7,124 nt of DNA from an uncultured Prevotella sp. (GCA_947095945.1 CAMUQM010000096.1:1-7124), one strand, 5' to 3'; shown: positions 1-6,506, counted from the first letter of the stretch. The notes: generated from the sequence alone by a model not told the origin. Program-made: numbers and translations.

Positions 1-376
1 AGAAAAAGCGCACTAAAAGGAAGTTGATTGGTACACAGATAGCGAACATAGGAATTAAGGCTATCTGCTTGCTGAAGCCTAACCAAAGGAAGAGTTTTAG
101 GCAGCCACTCTGTAAAAGGTAGTTGATGATATGCGAAAAGACAAACCCTACCCCTCGTTTCTTTGTGGATTTTACGCGAAAGGTGTAACGTGTAGATGCA
201 ATATAGTTGAATGTAAAGCTAACGAGGTAAGCAATGGTATTGGCAATGAGGGGTTGCAGCCAACATAACATCAGGAGGTAAGTACCGTATTGAATGGCTG
301 CAGCTGATGAACCAACGATGATGAAACGGACGATTTCACCGAGCTTTTCCTTATTTCTTATCTCATTCTTTTGCAT
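1..376 (-). CDS. GtrA-family membrane protein, C-terminus cut by window edge
   Basis: Small polytopic membrane protein of the GtrA family. Members are linked to movement or presentation of polyprenyl-phosphate-linked sugars at the inner membrane. The frame opens with ATG at 376 and stays open for 125 codons to the window edge, so probably only a few C-terminal residues are missing (the family is usually about 120-150 residues). Four hydrophobic segments are visible, at about residues 15-39, 42-60, 78-100 and 104-123. The family signature RFIIVG is at 17-22, and TFNYIASTRYTF (55-66) and INFLLVRFF (117-125) are typical of GtrA proteins. The start lies 8 nt after the HAD stop codon, so it is probably cotranscribed and translationally coupled. 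Following a UbiA-type phosphoribosyltransferase and a HAD phosphatase, it probably handles the lipid-linked pentose they would make; this role is inferred. The family call is firm and the substrate unknown. Confidence 0.88.
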   Translation of the reverse strand, partial: MQKNEIRNKEKLGEIVRFIIVGSSAAAIQYGTYLLMLCWLQPLIANTIAYLVSFTFNYIASTRYTFRVKSTKKRGVGFVFSHIINYLLQSGCLKLFLWLGFSKQIALIPMFAICVPINFLLVRFF

Positions 377-384
377 TGTGTTTC

Positions 385-984
385 TTACTTCCTAAAAGGT
401 TTGTAATAGCCTTTGTCTGCGTAATCGAGTAGCTCTTTATCTCCTTTGCTATCGCCGAAAGCTATCAGGTTGTAGGCTTCACGATGTGGATAAAGTGCTG
501 TGAGCCGGTTTACTTTCTCTTTTCCATAGCAGTTTTTACTGGTAAATCGTCCTGTGAGGTGATTCTCTTTTACTTCTATCTGGGTTCCTAACACCTGTAT
601 TTTTTCGTCGATTTCATCGAAGAAAGGACGTACCCAGTTGTCAATGCTTGCACTGATGATAAGCACAGTTGCTTGTTCCTCTTCAATAGCCATTCTTACT
701 TTTTCTTTTCCAGCAGGGCGAAGTAGGTGCATATTTTGCCGTGCAAAGCGTGTACAAAGAGTGTTGAAATCGTCAATATTCATCCCTTTGAAGAAGTAGG
801 AGAATATCTTTTGCTTTGTCTTCCAATTAGCGAAAAGATGCAGTTTCATCAGTATGAGAAGGGGTGAAAAGAGTAGAAAACCAAGGAACATCTGTCCGCT
901 TCCTTTTGCAAAGCGGATAAATTCAAGGAGTGTATCCTTGGTGGTTAGGGTGCCGTCGAAGTCGAAAGCGTATATCTTTCTCAT
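385..984 (-). CDS. HAD-superfamily subfamily IB phosphatase, PgpC/SerB-like fold
   Basis: A 199-residue HAD hydrolase of subfamily IB. Motif I is DFDGTLT at residues 8-14 (nucleophile D8, acid/base D10). Motif II is the serine of ISAS at 110-113. Motif III is the lysine in CYGKEKV (152-158, probably K157). Motif IV is GDSKGD at 177-182. The full catalytic set is present, so it should be an active phosphatase. A hydrophobic stretch at about 31-50, inside the cap region, suggests membrane association, as in the phosphatidylglycerophosphate phosphatase PgpC; the GxEKV around motif III is also PgpC-like. It starts 3 nt after the UbiA stop and ends 8 nt before the GtrA start. From this context I infer that it dephosphorylates the lipid-linked phosphoribose made by the UbiA protein. 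The alternatives are phosphatidylglycerophosphate or another phosphomonoester. The family is certain, the substrate is not. Confidence 0.9.
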   Translation of the reverse strand: MRKIYAFDFDGTLTTKDTLLEFIRFAKGSGQMFLGFLLFSPLLILMKLHLFANWKTKQKIFSYFFKGMNIDDFNTLCTRFARQNMHLLRPAGKEKVRMAIEEEQATVLIISASIDNWVRPFFDEIDEKIQVLGTQIEVKENHLTGRFTSKNCYGKEKVNRLTALYPHREAYNLIAFGDSKGDKELLDYADKGYYKPFRK

Positions 985-987
985 GTT

Positions 988-1878
988 CTATTGGATATTC
1001 TTGAGTACATAGATGATGAAGAGAAACGCTAAGCCAAAGGCTAAGACGATGAGCTGCATAAAACGATCGTGTAGCATCACCTTTGTAGGGTCGCCACTTT
1101 TCTTGTCAACCACTGAAATCTGGATATAGCGGAGTAGCCCTAAGAGAACGAAGACACTGGTCAGATAAAGGTGATCGGTATGGAAGTTTTGAATCGTTTC
1201 AGGACTCATGGTGTACATAATGTAGCAGACGAGTGTTACACTCGCTGTTATCGTGATGGCTTGATTGATGAAGGTAAGGTTATAACGAATCGTGTTTTGG
1301 CGTGGTGCATGCCCCGTCTCATTCATCCTAACAACGTCATCACGGCGTTTCGCGAAGGACAAGAAGAGCATTAGTAGGAAAGTCATGAGCACAATCCATT
1401 TACTTAATTGTATGTTTGTAGCATATCCTCCTGCAAGTATTCGAAGTACGAAACCAAAGGCAACGATACATACGTCAATGATTGCATAGCGCTTGAGGCG
1501 GAGGCAATAGGCGATGTTTAACAGCCAGTAGAAGAGTATCACACTGGCCGTTTCTACTTGGTGAGCAGGTAGCAAAAAGGCCGAAGCCATCGATAAGATG
1601 AACATCATCGCCATTAAGATATAGCCCTGTGCGATACTTACGGCACCTGATGCCATCGGACGGTTACATTTTATGGGGTGTTCACGGTCGTCGTTTAGGT
1701 CTACAATGTCATTGAGACAGTAGATAGATGAGGCTGTCAAACTAAACGCCAGTATTGTTATCAGCCCAGAATAGACCGCATCCCATTGTAGTAATGCTCC
1801 TCCAAAGAAGACAGGCAGAAGAACAATAAGGTTCTTTATCCACTGGTGTGGGCGTATAAGTTGTATGAGATTTTTCAT
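988..1878 (-). CDS. UbiA-family prenyltransferase, polyprenyl-phosphate phosphoribosyltransferase (DPPR synthase) type
   Basis: A 296-residue integral membrane prenyltransferase with about eight or nine hydrophobic segments. The first Asp-rich motif is LNDIVDLNDD at 55-64, followed by HPIKCNRPMASG (67-78). The second conserved region runs from YCLRLKR (124-130) through D135 to FGFVLRILAGG (141-151). SFAKRRDD (174-181) and GDPTKVMLHD (262-271) complete a pattern characteristic of phosphoribose-diphosphate:polyprenyl-phosphate phosphoribosyltransferases. In mycobacteria this type (Rv3806c) transfers 5-phosphoribose from PRPP to decaprenyl phosphate. Quinone or heme prenyltransferases are less likely because of this second motif and the neighbours. 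Its ATG overlaps the stop of the upstream acyltransferase as ATGA (1875-1878), and the HAD gene follows after 3 nt, so the three are translationally coupled. The family and subgroup calls rest on motifs. Use of undecaprenyl phosphate as acceptor is inferred. Confidence 0.88.
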   Translation of the reverse strand: MKNLIQLIRPHQWIKNLIVLLPVFFGGALLQWDAVYSGLITILAFSLTASSIYCLNDIVDLNDDREHPIKCNRPMASGAVSIAQGYILMAMMFILSMASAFLLPAHQVETASVILFYWLLNIAYCLRLKRYAIIDVCIVAFGFVLRILAGGYATNIQLSKWIVLMTFLLMLFLSFAKRRDDVVRMNETGHAPRQNTIRYNLTFINQAITITASVTLVCYIMYTMSPETIQNFHTDHLYLTSVFVLLGLLRYIQISVVDKKSGDPTKVMLHDRFMQLIVLAFGLAFLFIIYVLKNIQ

Positions 1879-2900
1879 TTTATCCTTTTCTCTATGGGGG
1901 TTATTATTCGTTCAACGCCGTTATGTAACAGCCATGCAAGTATCAAACTGATGGATGTAGCTGCAAGGAAGGTTGGCCAATAAGACCAGTTGTTTCGCTC
2001 AAGATAATCCAATACGAAGTGTGCATGAATAAGGTAAAGCTCTAAGCTCAATGTTCCGAACAGCATAAGTGCCTTATTGATAGACTTTGGTGTGTGGCTA
2101 AAAATTCTATTCAATAGGATTATCGCTGTAATCGTAAGGGGAATATAGAGCATACGTTCGAGGAAAAGAGGGAACTGTCCGTGTTTTACTTGCTCAAGGA
2201 AGATACATGAAGCAAGTGTTATGATGAATGTTATTCCAATTATCCAAATCGAGGAACCCTCTATTGTTTGCTTCCGTTTCACCGCTGCTGCAATGTTGAT
2301 TCCGATAAAGAAGATGGGTACTCGGCTCCAAAATATTTCCAAATGACCAATTGCTTCGTGGATAGGAGTAACATATTGTACGATAACGCACCATATAATC
2401 ATCAATACGGGCAGCCATCTATAAGTAGGATGCTTGATGATGAGACTCATGTAAAACGGACTAACAAGGTAGAGGAGCATGATGGCTGGGATATACCAAA
2501 AGGTCAGTTCGTCGTGTAGCCAGAAGTCCCAATTAATCGTTATATCCCCGATGAGATCAATGATATTGGTACTCTGTCCTCGATGTCCAGTAAGTTCAAG
2601 ATTGAGATAATCTGGGATATAATACAGACAGGCGATAAGGAGCCATGTTGGATAGATACGTAGGAAGCGGCGAAGATAGAATTGTCGGAGTGAAGGGTTC
2701 TTAGTCCATGAGAACCATAAGCCCATTCCGCTTAAGAAAAGGAAGAAATCAACACCAATATTCCCCATTCTCTTTAGTCCAAAGAAGGCATCCTCACGTG
2801 GTAAACCCACATGGAAGAGGATAACGAAGAGTATGGCGGCTCCCATCAATTCACCACGATAGCGGCTTATGTTGGCTAATTCAATGTCTTTGATCTTCAT
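1875..2900 (-). CDS. Acyltransferase family 3 membrane protein (second of two)
   Basis: A 341-residue polytopic protein of the acyltransferase-3 family (OafA/NodX-like), which transfers acetyl or other acyl groups to sugars or lipids of the envelope. The opening region RYRGELMG (13-20) runs into a hydrophobic helix ending in FHVG, with H30 as the likely essential histidine. GNIGVDFFLFLSGMGL (46-61), FYLRRFLRIYPTWL (74-87), FWYIPAIMLLYLVSPF (134-149), FWSRVPIFFIG (190-200) and FGTLSLELYLIHAHF (281-295) are the usual landmarks in the usual order. About ten membrane helices are visible. The Arg expected 11 positions before the histidine is absent; R15 sits 15 positions before it. The ATG at 2900 follows an A-rich leader, 35 nt after the upstream acyltransferase. 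The stop overlaps the UbiA start, so expression is probably coupled to the lipid-linked pentose genes. The acceptor and acyl donor are unknown. Confidence 0.88.
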   Translation of the reverse strand: MKIKDIELANISRYRGELMGAAILFVILFHVGLPREDAFFGLKRMGNIGVDFFLFLSGMGLWFSWTKNPSLRQFYLRRFLRIYPTWLLIACLYYIPDYLNLELTGHRGQSTNIIDLIGDITINWDFWLHDELTFWYIPAIMLLYLVSPFYMSLIIKHPTYRWLPVLMIIWCVIVQYVTPIHEAIGHLEIFWSRVPIFFIGINIAAAVKRKQTIEGSSIWIIGITFIITLASCIFLEQVKHGQFPLFLERMLYIPLTITAIILLNRIFSHTPKSINKALMLFGTLSLELYLIHAHFVLDYLERNNWSYWPTFLAATSISLILAWLLHNGVERIITPIEKRIK

Positions 2901-2935
2901 TTTTATGCGATGAAATCGTTTGTCTCTAATGCTTT

Positions 2936-4105
2936 TTATTTTAGCTTTGGGCTTGGAATCTTCTTCATCAATTCCTTAAACAACCATGCTAAACAGAGAG
3001 AAGCAATGATGTATAGAAGGAGTCCTGTCCAATAATCGCCTTCTTTGGAGATAGGGATAAATATCTTTCTTGTGATAGGGTGACAGACAAAGAGGGCTGC
3101 CGAAATGCTTCCAACCCATGATAGAACATTCATTAACGATAAGTTTTTGCAATCGATTACTGCTTCTAAATGACTTATCAACTTTATAAATGTAATGGAA
3201 GCAATACAAATGGCAAGGGGTACAAAATACCAAGTTATATAGTTGAAGCTCATTAGGAGAATGGCAAATATGGAGAGAATGAAGGCTACAAGGTTGGTAG
3301 CCGTACTCCAAGGACGTACGTATCTTGCGTAAAGAAGACCTGCACCGAAAGGTAACATTCCACCGATAAAGTTGTATCTCAGGCGGTTCAAGGCGTCACT
3401 TGCTGGCTCGCAAGCTAATTGGAGGGCAAGACAAAGGGCTATCAATGCCACATTCCATGTCCAATGACGGCGATAAAGTAGTAGGCGATAAACAATGTAT
3501 AACTGGAGCATAAGCCCAAAGAACCAGTAAGGACCGGGCCAAATGATATCATCAGGATGGGATAGAAGATTATTGAAAAGCCCCAATTGACCGATAATAT
3601 CCATCACTTTGTAATGGTGTTGACCTCTGGTAATAGCATCTATCATCGTAAAAGCCACGAAGCCAACAATCATCATGCGGAAGAGTTTCAGCCAATGGTA
3701 TTTGATAAAGCCAAAGAGAGGGAGCTTTCTTTCAGTTTGTTGATTGTCGGTAGGGGCTACAATAGTTTGCTGTTCGTACTTCATTGTCAAACCATAAGCT
3801 GACAGAAAGAGAAATACAGGTACACCGTAGTGTCCGAAGAAAGAAAGGATATGAAAGAAGAAAAGCTCATCCCACGAACCTTGCAACACCTGATAGAGTC
3901 CGTCTACATTGCGTTGGATGTACTGATATTCGTTCTCCTTTACCACTGGTCGCAGCCAATGGCAATAGTTATGCAGGAAGATACCAATGATGGCAAGTCC
4001 TCGTAATGCGTTACATTCCGTCCGTGTAAGCTTTTCACCGTCGTTTTTCTTCGATGAAACGGACGAATGTTTGCTTTCTTCAGATCTAAATATCTTATTG
4101 AACAT
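2936..4105 (-). CDS. Acyltransferase family 3 membrane protein (first of two)
   Basis: Polytopic acyltransferase-3 family protein, 389 residues from ATG 4105. The open frame extends to a GTG at 4171 (411 residues), but the extra 22 residues are polar and precede no recognisable domain, so I prefer the ATG. The conserved start is ALRGLAIIGIFLHNYCH (33-49 from the ATG), with H45 as the likely active histidine. GHYGVPVFLFLSAYGL (91-106), KYHWLKLFRMM (135-145), GPYWFFGLMLQLYIVYRL (191-208), FIGGMLPFGAGLLYARY (246-262) and SISAALFVCHP (333-343) follow in family order. A polar insertion at about 109-128 separates two membrane segments. It lies 86 nt after the phosphoethanolamine-transferase-like gene and 35 nt before the second acyltransferase. 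The two acyltransferases differ clearly at their signature regions, so they are not a recent duplication and probably modify different sites or use different acceptors. The substrate is unknown. Confidence 0.85.
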   Translation of the reverse strand: MFNKIFRSEESKHSSVSSKKNDGEKLTRTECNALRGLAIIGIFLHNYCHWLRPVVKENEYQYIQRNVDGLYQVLQGSWDELFFFHILSFFGHYGVPVFLFLSAYGLTMKYEQQTIVAPTDNQQTERKLPLFGFIKYHWLKLFRMMIVGFVAFTMIDAITRGQHHYKVMDIIGQLGLFNNLLSHPDDIIWPGPYWFFGLMLQLYIVYRLLLYRRHWTWNVALIALCLALQLACEPASDALNRLRYNFIGGMLPFGAGLLYARYVRPWSTATNLVAFILSIFAILLMSFNYITWYFVPLAICIASITFIKLISHLEAVIDCKNLSLMNVLSWVGSISAALFVCHPITRKIFIPISKEGDYWTGLLLYIIASLCLAWLFKELMKKIPSPKLK

Positions 4106-4191
4106 CGTCTTTGTTATGTTATAATCTGACTTTCTTTTGTAGCCACTTCGGCTCGAATCACTATTGTACACTTTATCATTTTACTCGCACT

Positions 4192-6045
4192 TTACTTCCT
4201 TTTGAGGAGTGACTCTTGGTTAGAAGGACGAGGAAGTTTATCGTAGTCCGTTGTATTCTTGAGTATTCTTGGTCGCTTTTCGTTGTATTGCGGACTGAGA
4301 ATATTATACTCGGCATGATAGTCTTTCGTATGAATACCAGCCAAATACAGTAGCATATGTGGTAGTGCATCCGTCATAAAACGACGGTTCTTGGCACCGA
4401 TGATTTCTTGGAAAACATCAGGATGCTTGGTTGCAAACTTATGACTACAGAAAATCCAGAAAGGTATTTCAAACTCATAGCGTGCCAAATCGTAGTCGAT
4501 AGCTGCTGAATGGTTGCGGCAGATGAACCCTCGATTACCCTCATAACACTCTTCTCCATGGTCAGGCATATAGATAATGATAGCCTCTTTGTCTTCAAAA
4601 CGACTGATAATGGCATCAACAATGGAGTCATTATACAAGACAGCATTATCGTAATCAGCTAAAACTTTTCGCTGTTTCCCATCAAGGTCTGCACGTTTCT
4701 TGGCATAATCTTCTGCCTTAAAGTGGCGACGGTCGCTCGGAAAACGCTGTTTGTATTTAACATGTTGCCCAAGAAGATGGAAGATAATGAGGTTGTTGTC
4801 GGTATTGTGCTGTTGTTGATTTTTATCGTAATCATCGAGCAAACCGCGATCAAATCGGTATAGTTGTTCATTGCGAGAATCGAACATTGCCTCCGAAAGT
4901 TCCGGATGATTAAGGAAGAATCCACCGCTAAAATCATATACAGCTTGCTTTGCTCTTGGCAAGAACTGATTGGTAATGAAAGTTACGTGATAGCCTGCCT
5001 TTCGGAATAATGAAGGGAAGAGTGGATAGTCACACCAGTCGCCTTTTTGTCCAACAACGTGTAGGGAAAAGACATTCTTAAAGACGAAGCTCGTCAGATT
5101 CCACGGTGCTACGACATCCTTAAACGGTATAAGCAAACGAGACTTTTCACGCTTAATCTGTCGTGGAGTTGTCGGCATGAAATAACCATACTGTTGCGAA
5201 TGGTGCTTCCCATAGCTTTCACCGATGATAAGGACGATATTTGGCGATTTAAACGAACAGCTATCTACGCTCATCTTGTCTTTTGCTTCGATGAGACGGC
5301 CGATTTGTTGTGAAGCCAATTGGTTGGAAAAGATACTGAAGACAAGGCGGTAGACTGGTAAATAGAACTGTGCACAGTCTTCTGTTGTTAGTTCGTGTTC
5401 CACAGAACCGATGGTGTCTAATGAGAACATCTGTACCATTTCTTTCTTGTTATGGGCTGAGGATTCAATTGCCTCACCAAGAAGTACAATACAAATACCG
5501 CCAAGTATGTGATGGCTATGGTTAATAATTTGCTTTGCCACCATTATTTTGTAGCTGATTGCTGGTGGTAGTTTTACCTTCTTCCCAAATGCTGTTAGAA
5601 TATGGATAAGCATAACCAGCAACAGTAATCCTACACTTGAGAGGATAAGGTCGGAGGTAAAGTAGCTGCTGAAAAACTCGCTTGCTTCACGCTCGTCAGT
5701 CTCGCCGACAAGCAAGAGCATTGATGGATTCAACGTTGACTGGAATTTAACCCAGCAGAAGAGGTCGGTAAGACTCGTTCCATAAGCAATGATATACAAA
5801 AAAGCACGAATCCATCGGCGAACTTTTAGAGGAATTAGTGTGAGAATGATGCATATAACGTATAGGTCGAGAAACAACTCTAACCATAGATTGCTGTATA
5901 CGGCAGCGTTGGGGTTGTTGGTAGGCAACTCCGCGTATGATACTAATATACCGATAAGGTACATGAAGAAAAAGAATGAGGCGTTGTCCTTAATGGGCTG
6001 ATAAGCCTTATTCAGTAAGCTGACTGCATGTTTAATAAATTTCAT
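4192..6045 (-). CDS. Phosphoethanolamine-transferase-like membrane enzyme (EptA/MCR, sulfatase fold)
   Basis: 617 residues from ATG 6045: five hydrophobic segments (about 23-38, 55-73, 78-97, 132-154, 178-192), then a large periplasmic alkaline-phosphatase/sulfatase-fold domain. This is the architecture of EptA-type enzymes, which move phosphoethanolamine from phosphatidylethanolamine to lipid A or other envelope acceptors. Zinc and nucleophile positions are recognisable: LIIGESYGKHHSQQYGY (272-288, with E276 and S277), GQHVKYKQRFP (426-436, H428), YDNAVLYNDSIVD (465-477) and YMPDHGEE (492-499, D495 and H496). The nucleophile position is serine, where EptA and MCR have threonine. Six cysteines fall in the periplasmic part, compatible with disulfides. 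GTG 6078 is also in frame but lies inside the promoter, so ATG 6045 is chosen. It is the first gene of the putative operon. The family call is firm; lipid A as acceptor is only an inference. Confidence 0.9.
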   Translation of the reverse strand: MKFIKHAVSLLNKAYQPIKDNASFFFFMYLIGILVSYAELPTNNPNAAVYSNLWLELFLDLYVICIILTLIPLKVRRWIRAFLYIIAYGTSLTDLFCWVKFQSTLNPSMLLLVGETDEREASEFFSSYFTSDLILSSVGLLLLVMLIHILTAFGKKVKLPPAISYKIMVAKQIINHSHHILGGICIVLLGEAIESSAHNKKEMVQMFSLDTIGSVEHELTTEDCAQFYLPVYRLVFSIFSNQLASQQIGRLIEAKDKMSVDSCSFKSPNIVLIIGESYGKHHSQQYGYFMPTTPRQIKREKSRLLIPFKDVVAPWNLTSFVFKNVFSLHVVGQKGDWCDYPLFPSLFRKAGYHVTFITNQFLPRAKQAVYDFSGGFFLNHPELSEAMFDSRNEQLYRFDRGLLDDYDKNQQQHNTDNNLIIFHLLGQHVKYKQRFPSDRRHFKAEDYAKKRADLDGKQRKVLADYDNAVLYNDSIVDAIISRFEDKEAIIIYMPDHGEECYEGNRGFICRNHSAAIDYDLARYEFEIPFWIFCSHKFATKHPDVFQEIIGAKNRRFMTDALPHMLLYLAGIHTKDYHAEYNILSPQYNEKRPRILKNTTDYDKLPRPSNQESLLKRK

Positions 6046-6066
6046 GTAGACGTATGTATTTACTTG

Positions 6067-6098
6067 CAAAGTTAACACTATTTTTAGTATAAGTCAAA
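6067..6098 (-). promoter_or_regulatory. Bacteroidota-type promoter of the envelope operon
   Basis: Read on the minus strand there is TTTG at 6098-6095 (-33 element), a 20-nt spacer, then TAACTTTG at 6074-6067. The latter matches the Bacteroidota sigma-70 (RpoD) -7 consensus TAnnTTTG at every fixed position. Transcription should start near 6060, giving a leader of about 15 nt before ATG 6045. The spacer contains a short hyphenated palindrome, ACTA-TTTT-TAGT (6077-6088), which might be an operator but could be chance. No comparable match was found by eye in the junctions between the six following genes, in keeping with one transcript. Confidence 0.75.
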
Positions 6099-6294
6099 GC
6101 TTAGGGATAAAATAATGGTTCTTCCGTTAAATGTGTGAGCATATTTCGTATAGCTTTAAGGAAAGAAACGGAGCTATTCTTTATACAAAAACATAGTTGT
6201 GACAGTCTTGGCAGCCTATTTATTCACCTTCCGACACAGAAAATATTTTTATGTTAAGACTTTGAAAAGATGTAAATGAGGTATTGAAAATTCA

Positions 6295-6312
6295 TTACAC
6301 AAATTCGTGTAA
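6295..6312. repeat. Short perfect inverted repeat TTACAC-N6-GTGTAA
   Basis: TTACAC (6295-6300) and GTGTAA (6307-6312) are perfect reverse complements separated by six bases. No T-run follows directly on either strand that would make a strong terminator. It could be a protein-binding site or a weak hairpin. It lies about 200 bases upstream of the operon promoter, which is far for a classical operator. Confidence 0.4.
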
Positions 6313-6396
6313 AGTACCTAAAATAAAGCAGAAAAATACGTATAAAAGGTGAGTTTGCAACTAACAGTAAATCAGCTTGTTATAAAGTTGCGCAAG

Positions 6397-6506
6397 AAAA
6401 GGTGCTTAATAGGGGTTCAAAAGGGCGTTAGTAAGACCTTAAAAGAGCATCTATTACAAGTCAATTAGGCGTCTTTTAGAAGCCAAAAGAGCATGTATTG
6501 ACTTGG
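6397..6506. repeat. Five-unit intergenic array with 22-nt period
   Basis: Five consecutive 22-nt units begin at 6397, 6419, 6441, 6463 and 6485. Units 1, 2, 3 and 5 start AAAAGG, AAAAGG, AAAAGA and AAAAGA, followed by a GC-containing core (TGCTTA, GCGTTA, GCATCT, GCATGT). A and A at positions 1-2 and T at positions 10 and 14 are invariant in all five. Unit 4 fits better in reverse orientation: on the minus strand 6477-6457 reads AAAAGA, CGCCTA, ATTGACTTG, against AAAAGA, GCATGT, ATTGACTTG in unit 5. The pattern is therefore a conserved frame around a variable six-base core. There are no identical repeats with unique spacers and no cas genes, so it is not a CRISPR array. From memory, similar intergenic blocks occur in Prevotella genomes; I cannot verify that here. 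The function is unknown. Confidence 0.65.
6457..6505. repeat. Two-step palindrome (nested inverted repeats)
   Basis: CAAGTCAAT (6457-6465) is the exact reverse complement of ATTGACTTG (6497-6505). Nested within are TCTTTT (6472-6477) and AAAAGA (6485-6490), also exact complements, around a 7-base loop. The two stems are separated by six unpaired bases on each side (TAGGCG and GCATGT), so the structure is symmetric. No T-run follows, so a terminator role is not supported. It may be an RNA or DNA hairpin recognised by a protein, or simply two array units in opposite orientation. Confidence 0.6.

Noticed and set aside
2268..2519. 83-codon plus-strand frame
   Set aside because: It is antisense to the acyltransferase membrane segments, with no start context or family resemblance.
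4106..4171. GTG 4171 as start of the first acyltransferase
   Set aside because: It adds 22 polar residues outside the domain and uses a rarer start codon; ATG 4105 gives a normal family length. It is not fully excluded.
4176..4370. 64-codon minus-strand frame at the end of the phosphoethanolamine-transferase-like gene
   Set aside because: It lies almost wholly inside the transferase coding frame and has no recognisable features.
6397..6506. CRISPR array
   Set aside because: The units are diverged, one is inverted, the period is only 22 nt with no spacers, and no cas gene is present.
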